Origin: an uncultured Tenacibaculum sp.
Lineage (GTDB): Bacteria > Bacteroidota > Bacteroidia > Flavobacteriales > Flavobacteriaceae
DNA length: 64,000 bases
Direction of reading: 5' to 3'
Assembly: GCA_947492185.1 (NCBI GenBank)
Contig: CANLMR010000003.1
Location: 186,001-250,000 of the forward strand
A program made the translations under genes and the position numbers. How positions within the stretch are numbered: position 1 is the first letter of the stretch; each line of letters opens with the position of its first letter. This document shows, one piece after another, positions 9,464 to 18,670 of the stretch. Under the pieces are notes generated by a model. The model did not search any database and was not told where the DNA came from. It saw nothing but the letters and a program-made list of their open reading frames with translations.

Positions 9464-11260
9464 TTAATCGTTTAATTTTAATACCGCCATAAACGCTTGC
9501 TGTGGAATTTCTACGTTACCAACCTGACGCATACGTTTTTTTCCTTTCTTTTGTTTCTCTAAAAGTTTACGTTTACGAGAAATATCTCCTCCATAACATT
9601 TTGCAGTTACATCTTTACGTAATGCTTTTACTGTTTCACGAGCAATAATTTTTGCTCCAATTGCTGCCTGAATCGGAATATCAAATTGCTGACGTGGAAT
9701 AAGTTCTTTTAATTTTTCACAAATTCGTTTTCCAATAGAATATGCATTACTGTCGTGCAGTAAAGAAGAAAGTGCATCAACTGATTGCCCATTCAACAAC
9801 ATATCTACACGAACTAGTTTCGACTTTTTCAAACCAATTGGATGATAATCAAAAGAAGCATAACCTTTAGAAACTGTTTTTAATCTATCATAAAAATCAA
9901 ATACAATTTCTGCCAAAGGCATTTCAAAAATCAATTCTACTCTCTCAGTAGTTAAATACGTTTGATTAATTATTTGTCCACGCTTCTCGATACACAAACT
10001 CATTACTTGCCCAACAAAATCCGATTTAGTAATAATAGAAGCTTTAATAAATGGTTCCTCTACTCTATCTAATTTAGATGGGTCTGGTAAATCGGATGGG
10101 TTGTTTACAACAATAACTTCATCTGGTTCTTTCTTTGTATATGCATGATAAGATACGTTAGGAACCGTGGTAATAACTGTCATGTTAAATTCACGTTCTA
10201 AACGCTCTTGTATAATTTCCATGTGTAACATTCCTAAGAATCCACATCGAAAACCAAAACCTAAAGCTGCAGAACTTTCTGGTTGAAATACTAAAGAAGC
10301 ATCATTCAATTGCAATTTCTCCATAGAAGCTCTTAACTCTTCATAATCTTCTGTATCTACAGGATAAATTCCTGCGAATACCATTGGTTTTACATCTTCA
10401 AAACCTTCTATATATTCAGTAGTTGGATTAGCAAAATCGGTAATAGTATCTCCTACTTTTACTTCTTTAGCTGTTTTAATACCTGTTATTAAATACCCTA
10501 CATCACCAGTTTTAATTTCTTTTTTAGGCTCTTGGTTTAACTTTAACGTTCCAACTTCATCAGCAAAATAATCATTACCTGTAGCCATGAATTTAATCTT
10601 CTGATTCTTTTTAATAGAACCATCAATAATCCTAAAATAAGTTTCAATTCCTCTATACGAATTATAAACACTATCAAAAATCAAAGCCTTTAATGGAGCA
10701 TCTGGATTTCCTTTTGGAGCAGGAATTCTATCAATAATAGCATCTAAAATATTATCTACTCCGAAACCAGTTTTTCCACTAGCAGGAATCACCTCTTCTG
10801 GATCACAACCTAATAAATCAACAATATCGTCTGTAACTTCCTCTGGATTTGCAGAAGGTAAATCTACTTTATTCAATACTGGAATAATTTCCAAGTCATT
10901 TTCTAAAGCCAAATATAAATTTGATATTGTTTGCGCTTGAATACTTTGTGCCGCATCTACAATTAAAAGCGCTCCTTCACAAGCCGCGATAGAACGAGAT
11001 ACTTCATAAGAAAAATCTACGTGACCTGGAGTATCTATTAAATTCAAAATATATGGCTCTCCATTATGAACATAATTCATCTGAATCGCATGTGACTTAA
11101 TTGTAATTCCACGCTCTCTCTCCAAATCCATATTATCTAATAATTGATCTTGCTTTTCTCGCTCAGTTACTGTTTGAGTAAAATCCAACAATCTATCAGC
11201 AAGTGTACTTTTTCCATGATCAATATGGGCGATAATACAAAAGTTCCTAATGTTTTTCAT
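9464..11260 (-). CDS. lepA: Elongation factor 4 (LepA)
   Basis: 598 aa from the start [19 protein letters not shown], the usual family length. A longer frame reaches 11320, but a good promoter lies inside that extension (11289-11321), so translation must begin at 11260. It is a ribosome-binding translational GTPase. The G1 motif AHIDHGKST, the G2/G3 region ([18 protein letters not shown]) and NKVDLP are all present, and the C-terminal LepA-specific domain ends in [18 protein letters not shown]. It is a single-gene unit with its own promoter and terminator. Confidence 0.95.
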   Translation of the reverse strand: MKNIRNFCIIAHIDHGKSTLADRLLDFTQTVTEREKQDQLLDNMDLERERGITIKSHAIQMNYVHNGEPYILNLIDTPGHVDFSYEVSRSIAACEGALLIVDAAQSIQAQTISNLYLALENDLEIIPVLNKVDLPSANPEEVTDDIVDLLGCDPEEVIPASGKTGFGVDNILDAIIDRIPAPKGNPDAPLKALIFDSVYNSYRGIETYFRIIDGSIKKNQKIKFMATGNDYFADEVGTLKLNQEPKKEIKTGDVGYLITGIKTAKEVKVGDTITDFANPTTEYIEGFEDVKPMVFAGIYPVDTEDYEELRASMEKLQLNDASLVFQPESSAALGFGFRCGFLGMLHMEIIQERLEREFNMTVITTVPNVSYHAYTKKEPDEVIVVNNPSDLPDPSKLDRVEEPFIKASIITKSDFVGQVMSLCIEKRGQIINQTYLTTERVELIFEMPLAEIVFDFYDRLKTVSKGYASFDYHPIGLKKSKLVRVDMLLNGQSVDALSSLLHDSNAYSIGKRICEKLKELIPRQQFDIPIQAAIGAKIIARETVKALRKDVTAKCYGGDISRKRKLLEKQKKGKKRMRQVGNVEIPQQAFMAVLKLND

Positions 11261-11288
11261 TCGTTCTTTATTCCTTCTTAATGACTTG

Positions 11289-11321
11289 CAAAGATACGCT
11301 ATTTGCATCCTGTCTAGCAAA
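11289..11321 (-). promoter_or_regulatory. Bacteroidota-type promoter of lepA
   Basis: On the minus strand, TTTG (11318-11321), a 21-nt spacer, then TATCTTTG (11289-11296). This is a full match to TTTG-N19/21-TAnnTTTG. The implied RNA start near 11282 excludes the longer lepA reading frame. Confidence 0.75.
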
Positions 11322-11576
11322 TAAAAGTTTCTGCCTAAAAACTAATTATCAATTTCATTTCTAACAACATTTACTATTGGGTTTCCAAATTAGGGCAATT
11401 GCTAAATTTTCAACCGTTTTTTTTCCCTTTTAACCTAAAAAAGTTCCCTTTAACCATATTTAATACTGAAAAACACAAATACTCAAAATACATTTGTATC
11501 AGTATTGATAAGGAATTATCACATAATTAAATTTAGAAATAAAGTTTATAAAAATATTTAAGATCATCATTCCAGA

Positions 11577-11718
11577 GGATCAAGTAGAGTTTTAAAGTTG
11601 ATCCGCAAAACTCAGCATATTGTTTTATTCTTATGGTTTAAAACTAAGTTAGAGGGGAACGTTATTAATAATTTAATGTTTTAGATTCATTCAAATAATT
11701 AACAACATATGCTGAGTT
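11577..11718. other. Structured intergenic segment (nested inverted repeats)
   Basis: The 580-bp gap between lepA and the cytochrome-like lipoprotein holds no credible ORF. It contains two inverted repeats in a row: GGATCAA (11577-11583) with TTGATCC (11598-11604), and AACTCAGCATAT (11609-11620) with ATATGCTGAGTT (11707-11718), a perfect 12-bp pair 86 bp apart. It could be a long structured 5' leader or a small RNA. No T-run follows either stem. The rest of the gap is AT-rich with nothing I recognise. Confidence 0.4.
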
Positions 11719-11904
11719 ATTTTAAATTGATGATTTTTTAAAGAAGTAATTTTCCTTTTTAAGGCTTTAAAATTCCTGTTGATTGAATTTATAACTTAGA
11801 TAACCAAGATTATAAAATACATTAGCAAGAGATTTACATAAATATTAATACTATATGGAATAAAGCTTTTGCTTTTTTCGTTGTTAAATTATAAATATCA
11901 TATT

Positions 11905-12267
11905 ATGAAAAAACTAAACCTAACATTACTTTTAGTGCTATCAATTTCAATAATGAGTTGTTCTTCTTCTGAAGTATCTAATGAAGATCCTGTAGTTGTT
12001 GATCCTACTGCTAAAGTTACTTACGAAAAAGATGTAAAAAATATTATTAATAACAGTTGTGCTGTAAGCGGGTGTCATACTGGCTCTAACCCTCCAGCAG
12101 GAATATTATTAAACACTTATAATCAAGTTAGAAGTCAAGCTGAAAATGGAAACTTAATTGGCCGTATTAACAATGGTTCTAATCCAATGCCTCCAACAGG
12201 ATTATTACCAGGTTCAACAAGAAGCATTATTGATCAATGGAAAGCAGATGGCTTTCTTGAAAACTAA
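11905..12267 (+). CDS. Cytochrome c-like lipoprotein with CX4CH motif
   Basis: 120 aa from ATG 11905; the frame extends 12 codons upstream, but only this start gives a lipoprotein signal (MKKLNLTLLLVLSISIMSC, lipobox IMSC). The mature domain has YEKDVKNIINNSCAVSGCH, a heme-binding-like motif with four residues between the cysteines (CX4CH) instead of two, then a distal Met in NPMPPTG. Planctomycete-type and other small cytochrome domains in Bacteroidota show this layout. It is likely an outer-membrane or periplasmic electron carrier, but heme binding is inferred. It is first in a tight run with the YceI-like, OB-fold and DUF5777 genes. Confidence 0.7.
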   Translation: MKKLNLTLLLVLSISIMSCSSSEVSNEDPVVVDPTAKVTYEKDVKNIINNSCAVSGCHTGSNPPAGILLNTYNQVRSQAENGNLIGRINNGSNPMPPTGLLPGSTRSIIDQWKADGFLEN

Positions 12268-12294
12268 GCGTTAACTATAAAAAGAAACTACCCT

Positions 12295-12828
12295 ATGAGA
12301 TTATTTGTAATTATCTTATTGATTTCCCAATCTGTTTTTGCCCAAAAATATTTTACTCGAACAGGATCTACAGGATTTAAAGCTTCAGTAAAAGCTTTTG
12401 AACCTGTTCAAGCATTAAACAAAAGTACGAGTGCTATTATCACTAATGATGGACGAATGGCAGCTCAATTATTTATTAGTGCTTTTAAATTTAGATTAGC
12501 TTTAATGCAAGAACACTTTAACGAAAACTTTATGGATTCTGCTGAATTTCCTAAAGCAACATTCAGAGGAAAAGTACAAGATATCAATTTAAGTGAGCTT
12601 AAAGATTCTAAAGAAGTTATAATTAAAGGAACTTTGACCATTAGAGGTATTAAAAAGGAAATAGAAACTAAAGGAACAATATCAAAAATTGGAGATAAAG
12701 TTAGTTTAGTTTCAGAATTAGTAGTACTTCCTAGTGATTTTAATATCAAAATCCCAGGTTTACTTAGACGAAAAATTGCACGAAAAGTAACTATTGATTT
12801 AAACTATGAATTCACTGAAAAAAAATAA
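12295..12828 (+). CDS. YceI-like periplasmic protein
   Basis: 177 aa. The signal peptide ends at VFAQ (residue 16). The rest matches the YceI-like lipocalin fold: GSTGFKASVKAFEP near the N-terminus, then FMDSAEFPKATFRGKV and GTLTIRGIKKEIETKGTI, which are the family's conserved strands. YceI proteins bind polyisoprenoids or similar lipids in the periplasm. It lies 27 bp after the cytochrome-like gene and overlaps the next gene by 23 bp. Confidence 0.8.
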   Translation: MRLFVIILLISQSVFAQKYFTRTGSTGFKASVKAFEPVQALNKSTSAIITNDGRMAAQLFISAFKFRLALMQEHFNENFMDSAEFPKATFRGKVQDINLSELKDSKEVIIKGTLTIRGIKKEIETKGTISKIGDKVSLVSELVVLPSDFNIKIPGLLRRKIARKVTIDLNYEFTEKK

Positions 12829-13189
12829 GAAACTATTTCTCGTCTCTATACTAGTTTTAGTAGGTTTATATACATACAGTTATGTATTTCAAGAAACTGA
12901 AACTACAGAAGAAATTGAAGTTGTTTTTACTGGTTCATCAGAAAATTTAATATCCAAGATCAACGAAGGAACAACATATACAAGCAAAGCTGTAGTTATA
13001 AATGGAAATATTTCAACTATTAATGATGAAGGTATTGTAATTGATGAACGAGTTTTCTGTCAGTTTACAAACCCAAATACAATACAAAAACTTAAAAAAA
13101 ATCAATCTGTAAAAGTCAAAGGAATCATTATTGGTTACGACGACTTATTAAATGAATTAAAACTGAACCAATGCATTATAAAAAACTAA
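12806..13189 (+). CDS. OB-fold membrane-anchored protein (tRNA_anti-like)
   Basis: 127 aa. An N-terminal membrane anchor spans about 9-27 (LFLVSILVLVGLYTYSYVF). A small beta-rich domain follows with the pattern AVVINGNISTI...VFCQFTNPN...VKVKGIIIGYDDLLNELKLNQCII, as in the tRNA_anti-like OB-fold family common in Flavobacteriia. The ligand is unknown. It overlaps both neighbours (23 and 19 bp), so the four genes are translated as one operon. Confidence 0.7.
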   Translation: MNSLKKNKKLFLVSILVLVGLYTYSYVFQETETTEEIEVVFTGSSENLISKINEGTTYTSKAVVINGNISTINDEGIVIDERVFCQFTNPNTIQKLKKNQSVKVKGIIIGYDDLLNELKLNQCIIKN

Positions 13190-14073
13190 CCCTATTTTTT
13201 TGTTTTCTGTTTTCATTAAATACTTATTTAACTCAAGCACAAGAAGACTTGTTAAATGAGTTAGATGACTTAGTAAAAAAAGATAAAGATTCAACAAAAA
13301 ACAATAATGCTGGTAATTCTTCAAGCTTTGAACTACCAGCATTCAAAACACTTAAGATCGGAAATTTACAATCTACTAAGGTTGCCGATCAAGGGGATTT
13401 ATTTTTAATTGTTTCGCACAGATTTGGACCTTTAAAAGATGGATTGGATACTTTTTTAGGTCTAGATTTGGCTAACACAAAAATTGAATTATTATATAGT
13501 TTTTTCGATGGACTTCAATTTAGTATTAGTAGAGAATCTTTCGAAAAAACTCTTGCTTTTGCAAGTAAACTTCGTTTAAAAAGACAATCAAAATCTTTTC
13601 CTTTAAACTTAACAGCATACGGAACAATTAATATTAATACTGAATTAAGTAATAGTCGTTTTACTAATTATACATTAAAAGATGAAGATCGATTTAGTTA
13701 TGCTTTACAATTATTAGCTTCTCGTCGTATTTCAAAAAACTTTTCTTTAGAAATTGCCCCAACATATGTTAGAGAAAATCTTCAAATTTTAGAAGAAACT
13801 TTTGAAGCCAATCCTAATCAATTTGCCTTAGGAATTGGTGGACGTTTAAAACTAAGCAAGAGAATAAGCTTTAATGCAGAGTATGTACATAATTTCAACC
13901 GTCATAAAAATTCTATTTTCTACAATCCATATACATTTGGTGTTGATATAGAAACTGGCGGACATGTATTTCAATTACTATTCACTAATGCACAATCTAC
14001 TAATGAACCTGGGTTTATTAGTAACGCTGGTGGAGATATAGCATTTGGATTTAATATCGTAAGAGTATTTTAG
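13171..14073 (+). CDS. DUF5777-family outer-membrane beta-barrel protein
   Basis: 300 aa. The signal peptide ends at TQAQ (about residue 24). A short acidic/lysine linker and a strand-rich domain follow (SHRFGPLKDGLDTFLGLD..., ending in FGFNIVRVF with a terminal aromatic residue). This matches DUF5777, a Bacteroidota barrel family. It is last in the cytochrome-like/YceI/OB-fold operon, a set that recurs in Bacteroidota and may work in periplasmic electron transfer (inference from the CX4CH partner). Confidence 0.75.
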   Translation: MHYKKLTLFFCFLFSLNTYLTQAQEDLLNELDDLVKKDKDSTKNNNAGNSSSFELPAFKTLKIGNLQSTKVADQGDLFLIVSHRFGPLKDGLDTFLGLDLANTKIELLYSFFDGLQFSISRESFEKTLAFASKLRLKRQSKSFPLNLTAYGTININTELSNSRFTNYTLKDEDRFSYALQLLASRRISKNFSLEIAPTYVRENLQILEETFEANPNQFALGIGGRLKLSKRISFNAEYVHNFNRHKNSIFYNPYTFGVDIETGGHVFQLLFTNAQSTNEPGFISNAGGDIAFGFNIVRVF

Positions 14074-14092
14074 CGATTAATCCCTAACTTTA

Positions 14093-14139
14093 AAATGTAG
14101 TTTATTCCTAATCAATCATGGTTAGGGTAAACTACATTT
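14093..14139. terminator. Hairpin between convergent genes, overlapping the 3' end of the oxidoreductase gene
   Basis: AAATGTAGTTTA (14093-14104) pairs perfectly with TAAACTACATTT (14128-14139), with a further CCTAA/TTAGG inside. The right arm encodes the last residues of the leftward gene (VYPNHD region). T-rich sequence follows on the plus side, so it can end the DUF5777 operon. Confidence 0.6.
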
Positions 14140-15089
14140 ACTTTTGCTCTTATGTTATCTAAGGTTTTAATTAATCGTAAACTAAATTCATTAGTTAAAA
14201 TTGGGCTTTCAATAAATCCTTGATCTAAGCACTCCATTACATGTGCAGCTTCAAAATAATACCCGTAACCTGGCCCATCATCTTCTTTCAATTCTTGAAT
14301 TCCATTTTCTGTTTTTATGACAATAGGGCAATTCATTTCTCTTGAAATCTGAACTGTTCCTTTCTCAAAATGAAAAACTGAATAGTTAGGAGCATCATTT
14401 TTAAAACCAGCTCTTAAATAAGCTTTTTGATTATTCTCATATTCGAAGATAACATCAATATGCTCATCTGATCCAGTTGGGCTTTTAATTGCATTCGAGA
14501 TTATATTTTTAGGCTCTCCTATGGTTTCAAGTGCAGTAAAAACAGGATAAATACCGATATCGAGTAAAGCTCCACCTCCTAAATTTAAATTATATAATCT
14601 ACTGTTTTCATTATAAGGAGCATGGAACATAAAATCGGACTGAACAACTTTAAGCTCACCCAATTCTTTAGATTTAATTATTGAAAGTACTTTTTTGAAG
14701 GTAGGAACAAGTCGAGTCCAGAAGGCTTCCATTAAAAAAGTATTATACACTTTAGAAGCATCAATCATTAATTCGACTTCCTTTTGGTTTATGGCAAATG
14801 CTTTTTCGCACAAAACTGCTTTCTTATGTTTAAGCGATAATAGTGTATGTTCGCAATGCAATGTGTGTGGAGTTGCAATGTAAACGATATCAACTTTATC
14901 ATCTTCTAACATTTCAAGGTAACTTCCATAAGCTTTTTCAAAACCAAACTTATCTGCAAAATTCTTTGCTTTCGATACATCTCTTGAAGCTGCGGCATAT
15001 AACACTGCATTATCTAATACTTTTAAATCACTTGCAAAAATTTCAGCAATCCAACCACAACCTAAAATTGCCCAATTGTACTTCTTCAA
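14112..15089 (-). CDS. Gfo/Idh/MocA-family oxidoreductase
   Basis: 325 aa. The N-terminal Rossmann domain has GCGWIA (about residues 10-15) for NAD(P) binding. The family motif at about 98 reads CEKAFA in place of the usual EKP. The C-terminal alpha/beta domain carries GGGALLDIGIYP. It is a cytoplasmic dehydrogenase of sugars, inositols or dihydrodiols; the substrate cannot be read from sequence. It is monocistronic. Confidence 0.85.
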   Translation of the reverse strand: MKKYNWAILGCGWIAEIFASDLKVLDNAVLYAAASRDVSKAKNFADKFGFEKAYGSYLEMLEDDKVDIVYIATPHTLHCEHTLLSLKHKKAVLCEKAFAINQKEVELMIDASKVYNTFLMEAFWTRLVPTFKKVLSIIKSKELGELKVVQSDFMFHAPYNENSRLYNLNLGGGALLDIGIYPVFTALETIGEPKNIISNAIKSPTGSDEHIDVIFEYENNQKAYLRAGFKNDAPNYSVFHFEKGTVQISREMNCPIVIKTENGIQELKEDDGPGYGYYFEAAHVMECLDQGFIESPILTNEFSLRLIKTLDNIRAKVNVVYPNHD

Positions 15090-15181
15090 AACTTAATTAT
15101 TTTAATTCTTACGAAAAGTACTACAATCGCCTATTTGATTATGGTATTAAATTTTCAAAACTTACTTAAAATTTTCCATGA

Positions 15182-15370
15182 TTAATTGACGTATAAACGC
15201 CAACCAATAAATAGTAAGACATAAAGAATAGCTAAAGTTATCAATCCATTTGAAATTGCTTTATTCTTCTTTCTAATTAATAAAGCTATAAGCAGCATTA
15301 GTAAAGATGGCCCAAAAGTAAAAGCTAATATATAATACCCAATTCCAGAATAATTTGCTTCTAAAAACAT
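15182..15370 (-). CDS. Small two-helix membrane protein
   Basis: 62 aa with two hydrophobic segments (about 10-31 and 42-58) separated by a basic loop (IRKKNKAIS). I recognise no family. The clean start, composition like the neighbours and lack of any overlapping gene support it being real. Confidence 0.5.
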   Translation of the reverse strand: MFLEANYSGIGYYILAFTFGPSLLMLLIALLIRKKNKAISNGLITLAILYVLLFIGWRLYVN

Positions 15371-15466
15371 AATTCAATAGATAAAAAAATCCATCCATCA
15401 AGTAACAACTAAAAAACATCTTTATCAACCTTTTGTAAAAAAAATAGATGAAATTAATTTAAATCG

Positions 15467-15474
15467 TAAATTTG
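15467..15474 (+). promoter_or_regulatory. Candidate -7 box of dusB
   Basis: TAAATTTG, followed by CAGC, 15 bp before the ATG at 15490; matches TAnnTTTG. No good -33 box at the usual distance. Confidence 0.45.
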
Positions 15475-15489
15475 CAGCGATTTTGAATT

Positions 15490-16491
15490 ATGGTAAAGAT
15501 AGATAACATAGAACTTCCAGATTTTCCATTGCTACTAGCACCAATGGAAGATGTTAGTGATCCTCCTTTCAGAGCTTTATGTAAGGAAAACGGTGCAGAT
15601 GTAGTATATACTGAATTTATTTCTTCTGAAGGATTAATTCGTGATGCTGCTAAAAGCGTTATTAAATTAGATATTTATGAAAAGGAGCGACCAGTTGGGA
15701 TTCAAATTTTTGGAGCCAATATGGATTCTATGTTACGCTCTATAGAAATTGTAGAAAAAACCAAACCGGATATTATTGATATCAACTTTGGGTGTCCTGT
15801 AAAGAAAGTTGTTTCCAAAGGAGCTGGAGCTGGAATTTTAAAGGATATTGATTTAATGGTAAAATTAACTGAGGCAATGGTAAAACATACAGATTTGCCA
15901 GTAACAGTTAAAACACGATTAGGTTGGGATCATGATTCTATACGAATTGTTGAAGTTGCAGAACGATTACAAGATGTTGGAATTAAAGCGATTTCAATTC
16001 ATGGTAGAACAAGAGCACAAATGTATAAAGGTAGCGCAGATTGGGAACCAATTGCTAATGTAAAAAACAATCCTAGAATGCATATTCCTGTTTTTGGAAA
16101 TGGGGATGTTGATTCTCCTGAAAAAGCTATGGAAATGCGTGATAAATATGGGCTAGATGGCGCTATGATCGGTAGAGCTTCTATTGGGTATCCTTGGTTT
16201 TTTAATGAAGTAAAACATTTCTTTAAAACAGGTGAGCATTTACCTAAACCAACAATAGCGGAACGCGTAGAAGTTGCTCGTCGTCATTTACAAATGTCTA
16301 TTGACTGGAAAGGTGAGCATTTAGGTGTTGTAGAAACTAGAAGACATTACACAAACTATTTTAAAGGAATTCCTCATTTTAAAGAATATAGACTAAAGCT
16401 AGTTACTTCAGATGACCCCAACGATGTTTTTAATGCTTTTAATGAAATTGAAACCAAATTTGGAGATGCTAGAATCCCTGAAATTAGCTAA
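15490..16491 (+). CDS. dusB: tRNA-dihydrouridine synthase B
   Basis: 333 aa. FMN-dependent reductase making dihydrouridine in tRNA. It begins LPDFPLLLAPMEDVSDPPFR; the active-site cysteine is at about 102 in NFGCPVKKV; NGDV and GAMIGRASIGYPW mark the FMN phosphate site; a C-terminal helical tRNA-binding domain follows. The DusB assignment follows the family's Bacteroidota members. It is a single gene ending at the shared terminator at 16722. Confidence 0.92.
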   Translation: MVKIDNIELPDFPLLLAPMEDVSDPPFRALCKENGADVVYTEFISSEGLIRDAAKSVIKLDIYEKERPVGIQIFGANMDSMLRSIEIVEKTKPDIIDINFGCPVKKVVSKGAGAGILKDIDLMVKLTEAMVKHTDLPVTVKTRLGWDHDSIRIVEVAERLQDVGIKAISIHGRTRAQMYKGSADWEPIANVKNNPRMHIPVFGNGDVDSPEKAMEMRDKYGLDGAMIGRASIGYPWFFNEVKHFFKTGEHLPKPTIAERVEVARRHLQMSIDWKGEHLGVVETRRHYTNYFKGIPHFKEYRLKLVTSDDPNDVFNAFNEIETKFGDARIPEIS

Positions 16492-16721
16492 TTTTTCCAT
16501 TTATCGAAGAAATTATACAATTCACCGAAAAACATTCTTTTAGCTATCTAATTTTCAACTTACGAAAAGGATTTCGGTTGTATCTTGCAGGTGTTAGTTA
16601 ATATATAATCCCAAGTTATAAAATTAATTATACTTTTTAGTTGATAAATGAAACATAAAGTAAATCTCGCCTTCCCGTAAGAGATCCCTAAAAAGAAACA
16701 TGTATCAATCAAAAACAACAT

Positions 16722-16756
16722 AAAAAAACCCTAGCTTTTTTTAGCTAGGGTTTTAT
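16722..16756. terminator. Bidirectional terminator between dusB and the lipoprotein gene
   Basis: AAAACCCTAGCT, T-rich loop, AGCTAGGGTTTT, with A and T runs on the two sides. The rest of the 300-bp gap before it (16492-16720) is AT-rich, with only a weak 5-bp stem (ATCTC/GAGAT near 16664-16685). Confidence 0.8.
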
Positions 16757-16792
16757 TTTTATTATTAATATTAATGTATAGAATTATAATTA

Positions 16793-17365
16793 CTATAAAA
16801 CTCTAAAAGTATTTATCATTTTTTCTACCTCAGGCAATCTTTTATAAAAATCCTCAGGCTTTGCTTTATATTCTAATGTATATCCATAATTTTTATACAC
16901 TATCAAAAACAATGAGTTTTCCACTTGATTATTAAGATTATATCTATGAATATAATTCATCACATAAACTTCTCCATAAAGTTTATGTTTAGTTTTTACA
17001 AGTTTATATTTAAAGTCTTTAAAATTCCATCTTTTCTGAGAAAGAACATGATACTCCAAATAATCATCCAATGTAACATTTCCTTTATAGTTTTCTTTAA
17101 CGATGTTTTTATATATGTTTAGTGAAGTTTTAGGCCAAGATTTTTCATCATCAGGTGAAAAATATTTAGATCCATATTCATTCAAAAGTTTCCAGTTTTC
17201 AGAAGGATTTATCTTAAAGTTCATTTCTCGATTAACAAGCTCTAAACTATCCATAACTTTGAATGGATTATTCTTGAATTGAAAATTATTTTTTTCTCTA
17301 TAAGTCGACTTACAAGAAAAAGTAATAACAATAGCAATTAAGGTTAAGTATTTAATATATTTCAT
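16793..17365 (-). CDS. Lipoprotein with PsbP/DUF1795-like C-terminus
   Basis: 190 aa. Lipoprotein signal MKYIKYLTLIAIVITFSC with the lipobox cysteine at 18. The mature domain has INPSENWKLLNEYG near its start and IVYKNYGYTLEYKAKPEDF near its end, a pattern like PsbP/DUF1795 (LolA-like fold) proteins, but I am not certain. The gene starts 6 bp after an 8-copy 8-bp tandem repeat that also contains the stop of the upstream permease gene, so its expression may depend on repeat number. Confidence 0.6.
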   Translation of the reverse strand: MKYIKYLTLIAIVITFSCKSTYREKNNFQFKNNPFKVMDSLELVNREMNFKINPSENWKLLNEYGSKYFSPDDEKSWPKTSLNIYKNIVKENYKGNVTLDDYLEYHVLSQKRWNFKDFKYKLVKTKHKLYGEVYVMNYIHRYNLNNQVENSLFLIVYKNYGYTLEYKAKPEDFYKRLPEVEKMINTFRVL

Positions 17366-17370
17366 AGTAA

Positions 17371-17434
17371 TTATTTAGTTATTTAGTTATTTAGTTATTT
17401 AGTTATTTAGTTATTTAGTTATTTAGTTATTTAG
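17371..17434. repeat. Perfect 8-bp tandem repeat, 8 copies
   Basis: TTATTTAG repeated eight times without error (64 bp), then TTACAAAA. On the minus strand the unit is CTAAATAA. The repeat contains the last codons and stop of the permease gene (17427-18629) and ends 6 bp before the start codon of the lipoprotein gene. Such a repeat is expected to vary in length by strand slippage, changing the spacing between the two genes by 8 bp per unit. Confidence 0.95.
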
Positions 17435-18629
17435 TTACAAAATTATAAGAAATTCTAGAGCTTGCAATTTTAGCAGCAATAAAACCTAACACAGAAATGG
17501 TTAGCATTACTATAATTAAATTCGCCCATCTAAACTCTACAGGATAAGGAATGTTTTGAGTAATCATAAACAATCCAAATTTTTGTTGTATAATTACTAA
17601 AATCATCCCTAAAAACAATCCAATTGCCATTCCTAAAAGGCAAAGTAAAAACCCTTGCAGCACAAAAATTCTTTTAATATCTTTAAGTGTACTACCTAAA
17701 TCTAATAAAGTTTTTAGATTTTTTCTTTTATCTATAATCATCATAATTATTGCTCCGATTACATTAAACAAGGCAATGATTACAATTAATGTGAATATTA
17801 AATAAGAGACAAAATTTTCGGTATTAATAACCTTATAGATCAATGCATTTAATTCTGTTCTAGTTTCTACCTTATATTGATTCCCTAAGCTTTTTTGTAA
17901 GACTTCTGTAACTTCATCAATGAGATTAGGATCTCTTAATTTAATTTCTACTGCAGTAATTTGTTCTGATTTATAGTTCAGTAATTCTTGAGCCACTTCT
18001 AGTTCAGTAAACACATATTTATTCTGAAACTCTTCAGAACCAGAATAAACTCCAGTTATTTGAACATTGGTAGATCGAAATGCATTATTAGCATTTAACA
18101 TTCCTTTTCCTGGTTTTGGCACAAAAACTTTTAATGGGTCCGACAGATTAAAAATTCTAAGCGATAACTTATACGAAATCCCATTTCCAATTACAGCTGT
18201 ATTTCTAAATTCAGGATCAATCCAAGTTCCTACAACTAAAGAAGAATCCACTGCAACTACTTCAGTATAATTAGAATCAACACCTTTAACATATGCGATA
18301 TGACTTTTATCTTTATACTTTAAAAACACACGCTCTTCAACAACTTTAGAAAACGACGCTATATTCGTATTAGAGATTAACTCTTCATCAATAGTTTTTG
18401 AATACTCAAAAGTTTTACCTTGCGCTGGTGAAATTTTAATATCTGGATCAGAAGCATCTAATAACGAATAACTAAATGTTCTTAACCCTGAAAAACCAGA
18501 AAGAATAATAAATAATGCTAACGTACCTACAATAACTCCAAACATAGCAATTAGGGTAATGATATTAATAGCATTAGTACTACTCTTTGACTTTAAATAT
18601 CTTTTGGCTATGTAAAAAGGAAAATTCAA
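17427..18629 (-). CDS. ABC transporter permease, lipoprotein-releasing (LolC/LolE) type
   Basis: 400 aa. The N-terminal motif FYIAKRYLKSKSSTNAINIIT is typical of LolC/E. One N-terminal membrane helix (about 24-46), a periplasmic MacB-like core and three C-terminal helices (about 275-298, 322-348 and 368-388) follow. With LolD it would extract lipoproteins from the inner membrane. It lies 41 bp after rbfA, an order common in Flavobacteriaceae. Its last codons (ACT AAA TAA) are supplied by the 8-bp repeat array, so the repeat's left edge is fixed by coding need. Confidence 0.85.
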   Translation of the reverse strand: MNFPFYIAKRYLKSKSSTNAINIITLIAMFGVIVGTLALFIILSGFSGLRTFSYSLLDASDPDIKISPAQGKTFEYSKTIDEELISNTNIASFSKVVEERVFLKYKDKSHIAYVKGVDSNYTEVVAVDSSLVVGTWIDPEFRNTAVIGNGISYKLSLRIFNLSDPLKVFVPKPGKGMLNANNAFRSTNVQITGVYSGSEEFQNKYVFTELEVAQELLNYKSEQITAVEIKLRDPNLIDEVTEVLQKSLGNQYKVETRTELNALIYKVINTENFVSYLIFTLIVIIALFNVIGAIIMMIIDKRKNLKTLLDLGSTLKDIKRIFVLQGFLLCLLGMAIGLFLGMILVIIQQKFGLFMITQNIPYPVEFRWANLIIVMLTISVLGFIAAKIASSRISYNFVTK

Positions 18630-18670
18630 TTCGAGTTTAAATGAATAGCAATTTAATAATTATAGTGTGA

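Noticed and set aside
17371..17434. CRISPR array
   Set aside because: The unit is 8 bp, with no spacers and no cas genes; it is a simple tandem repeat.
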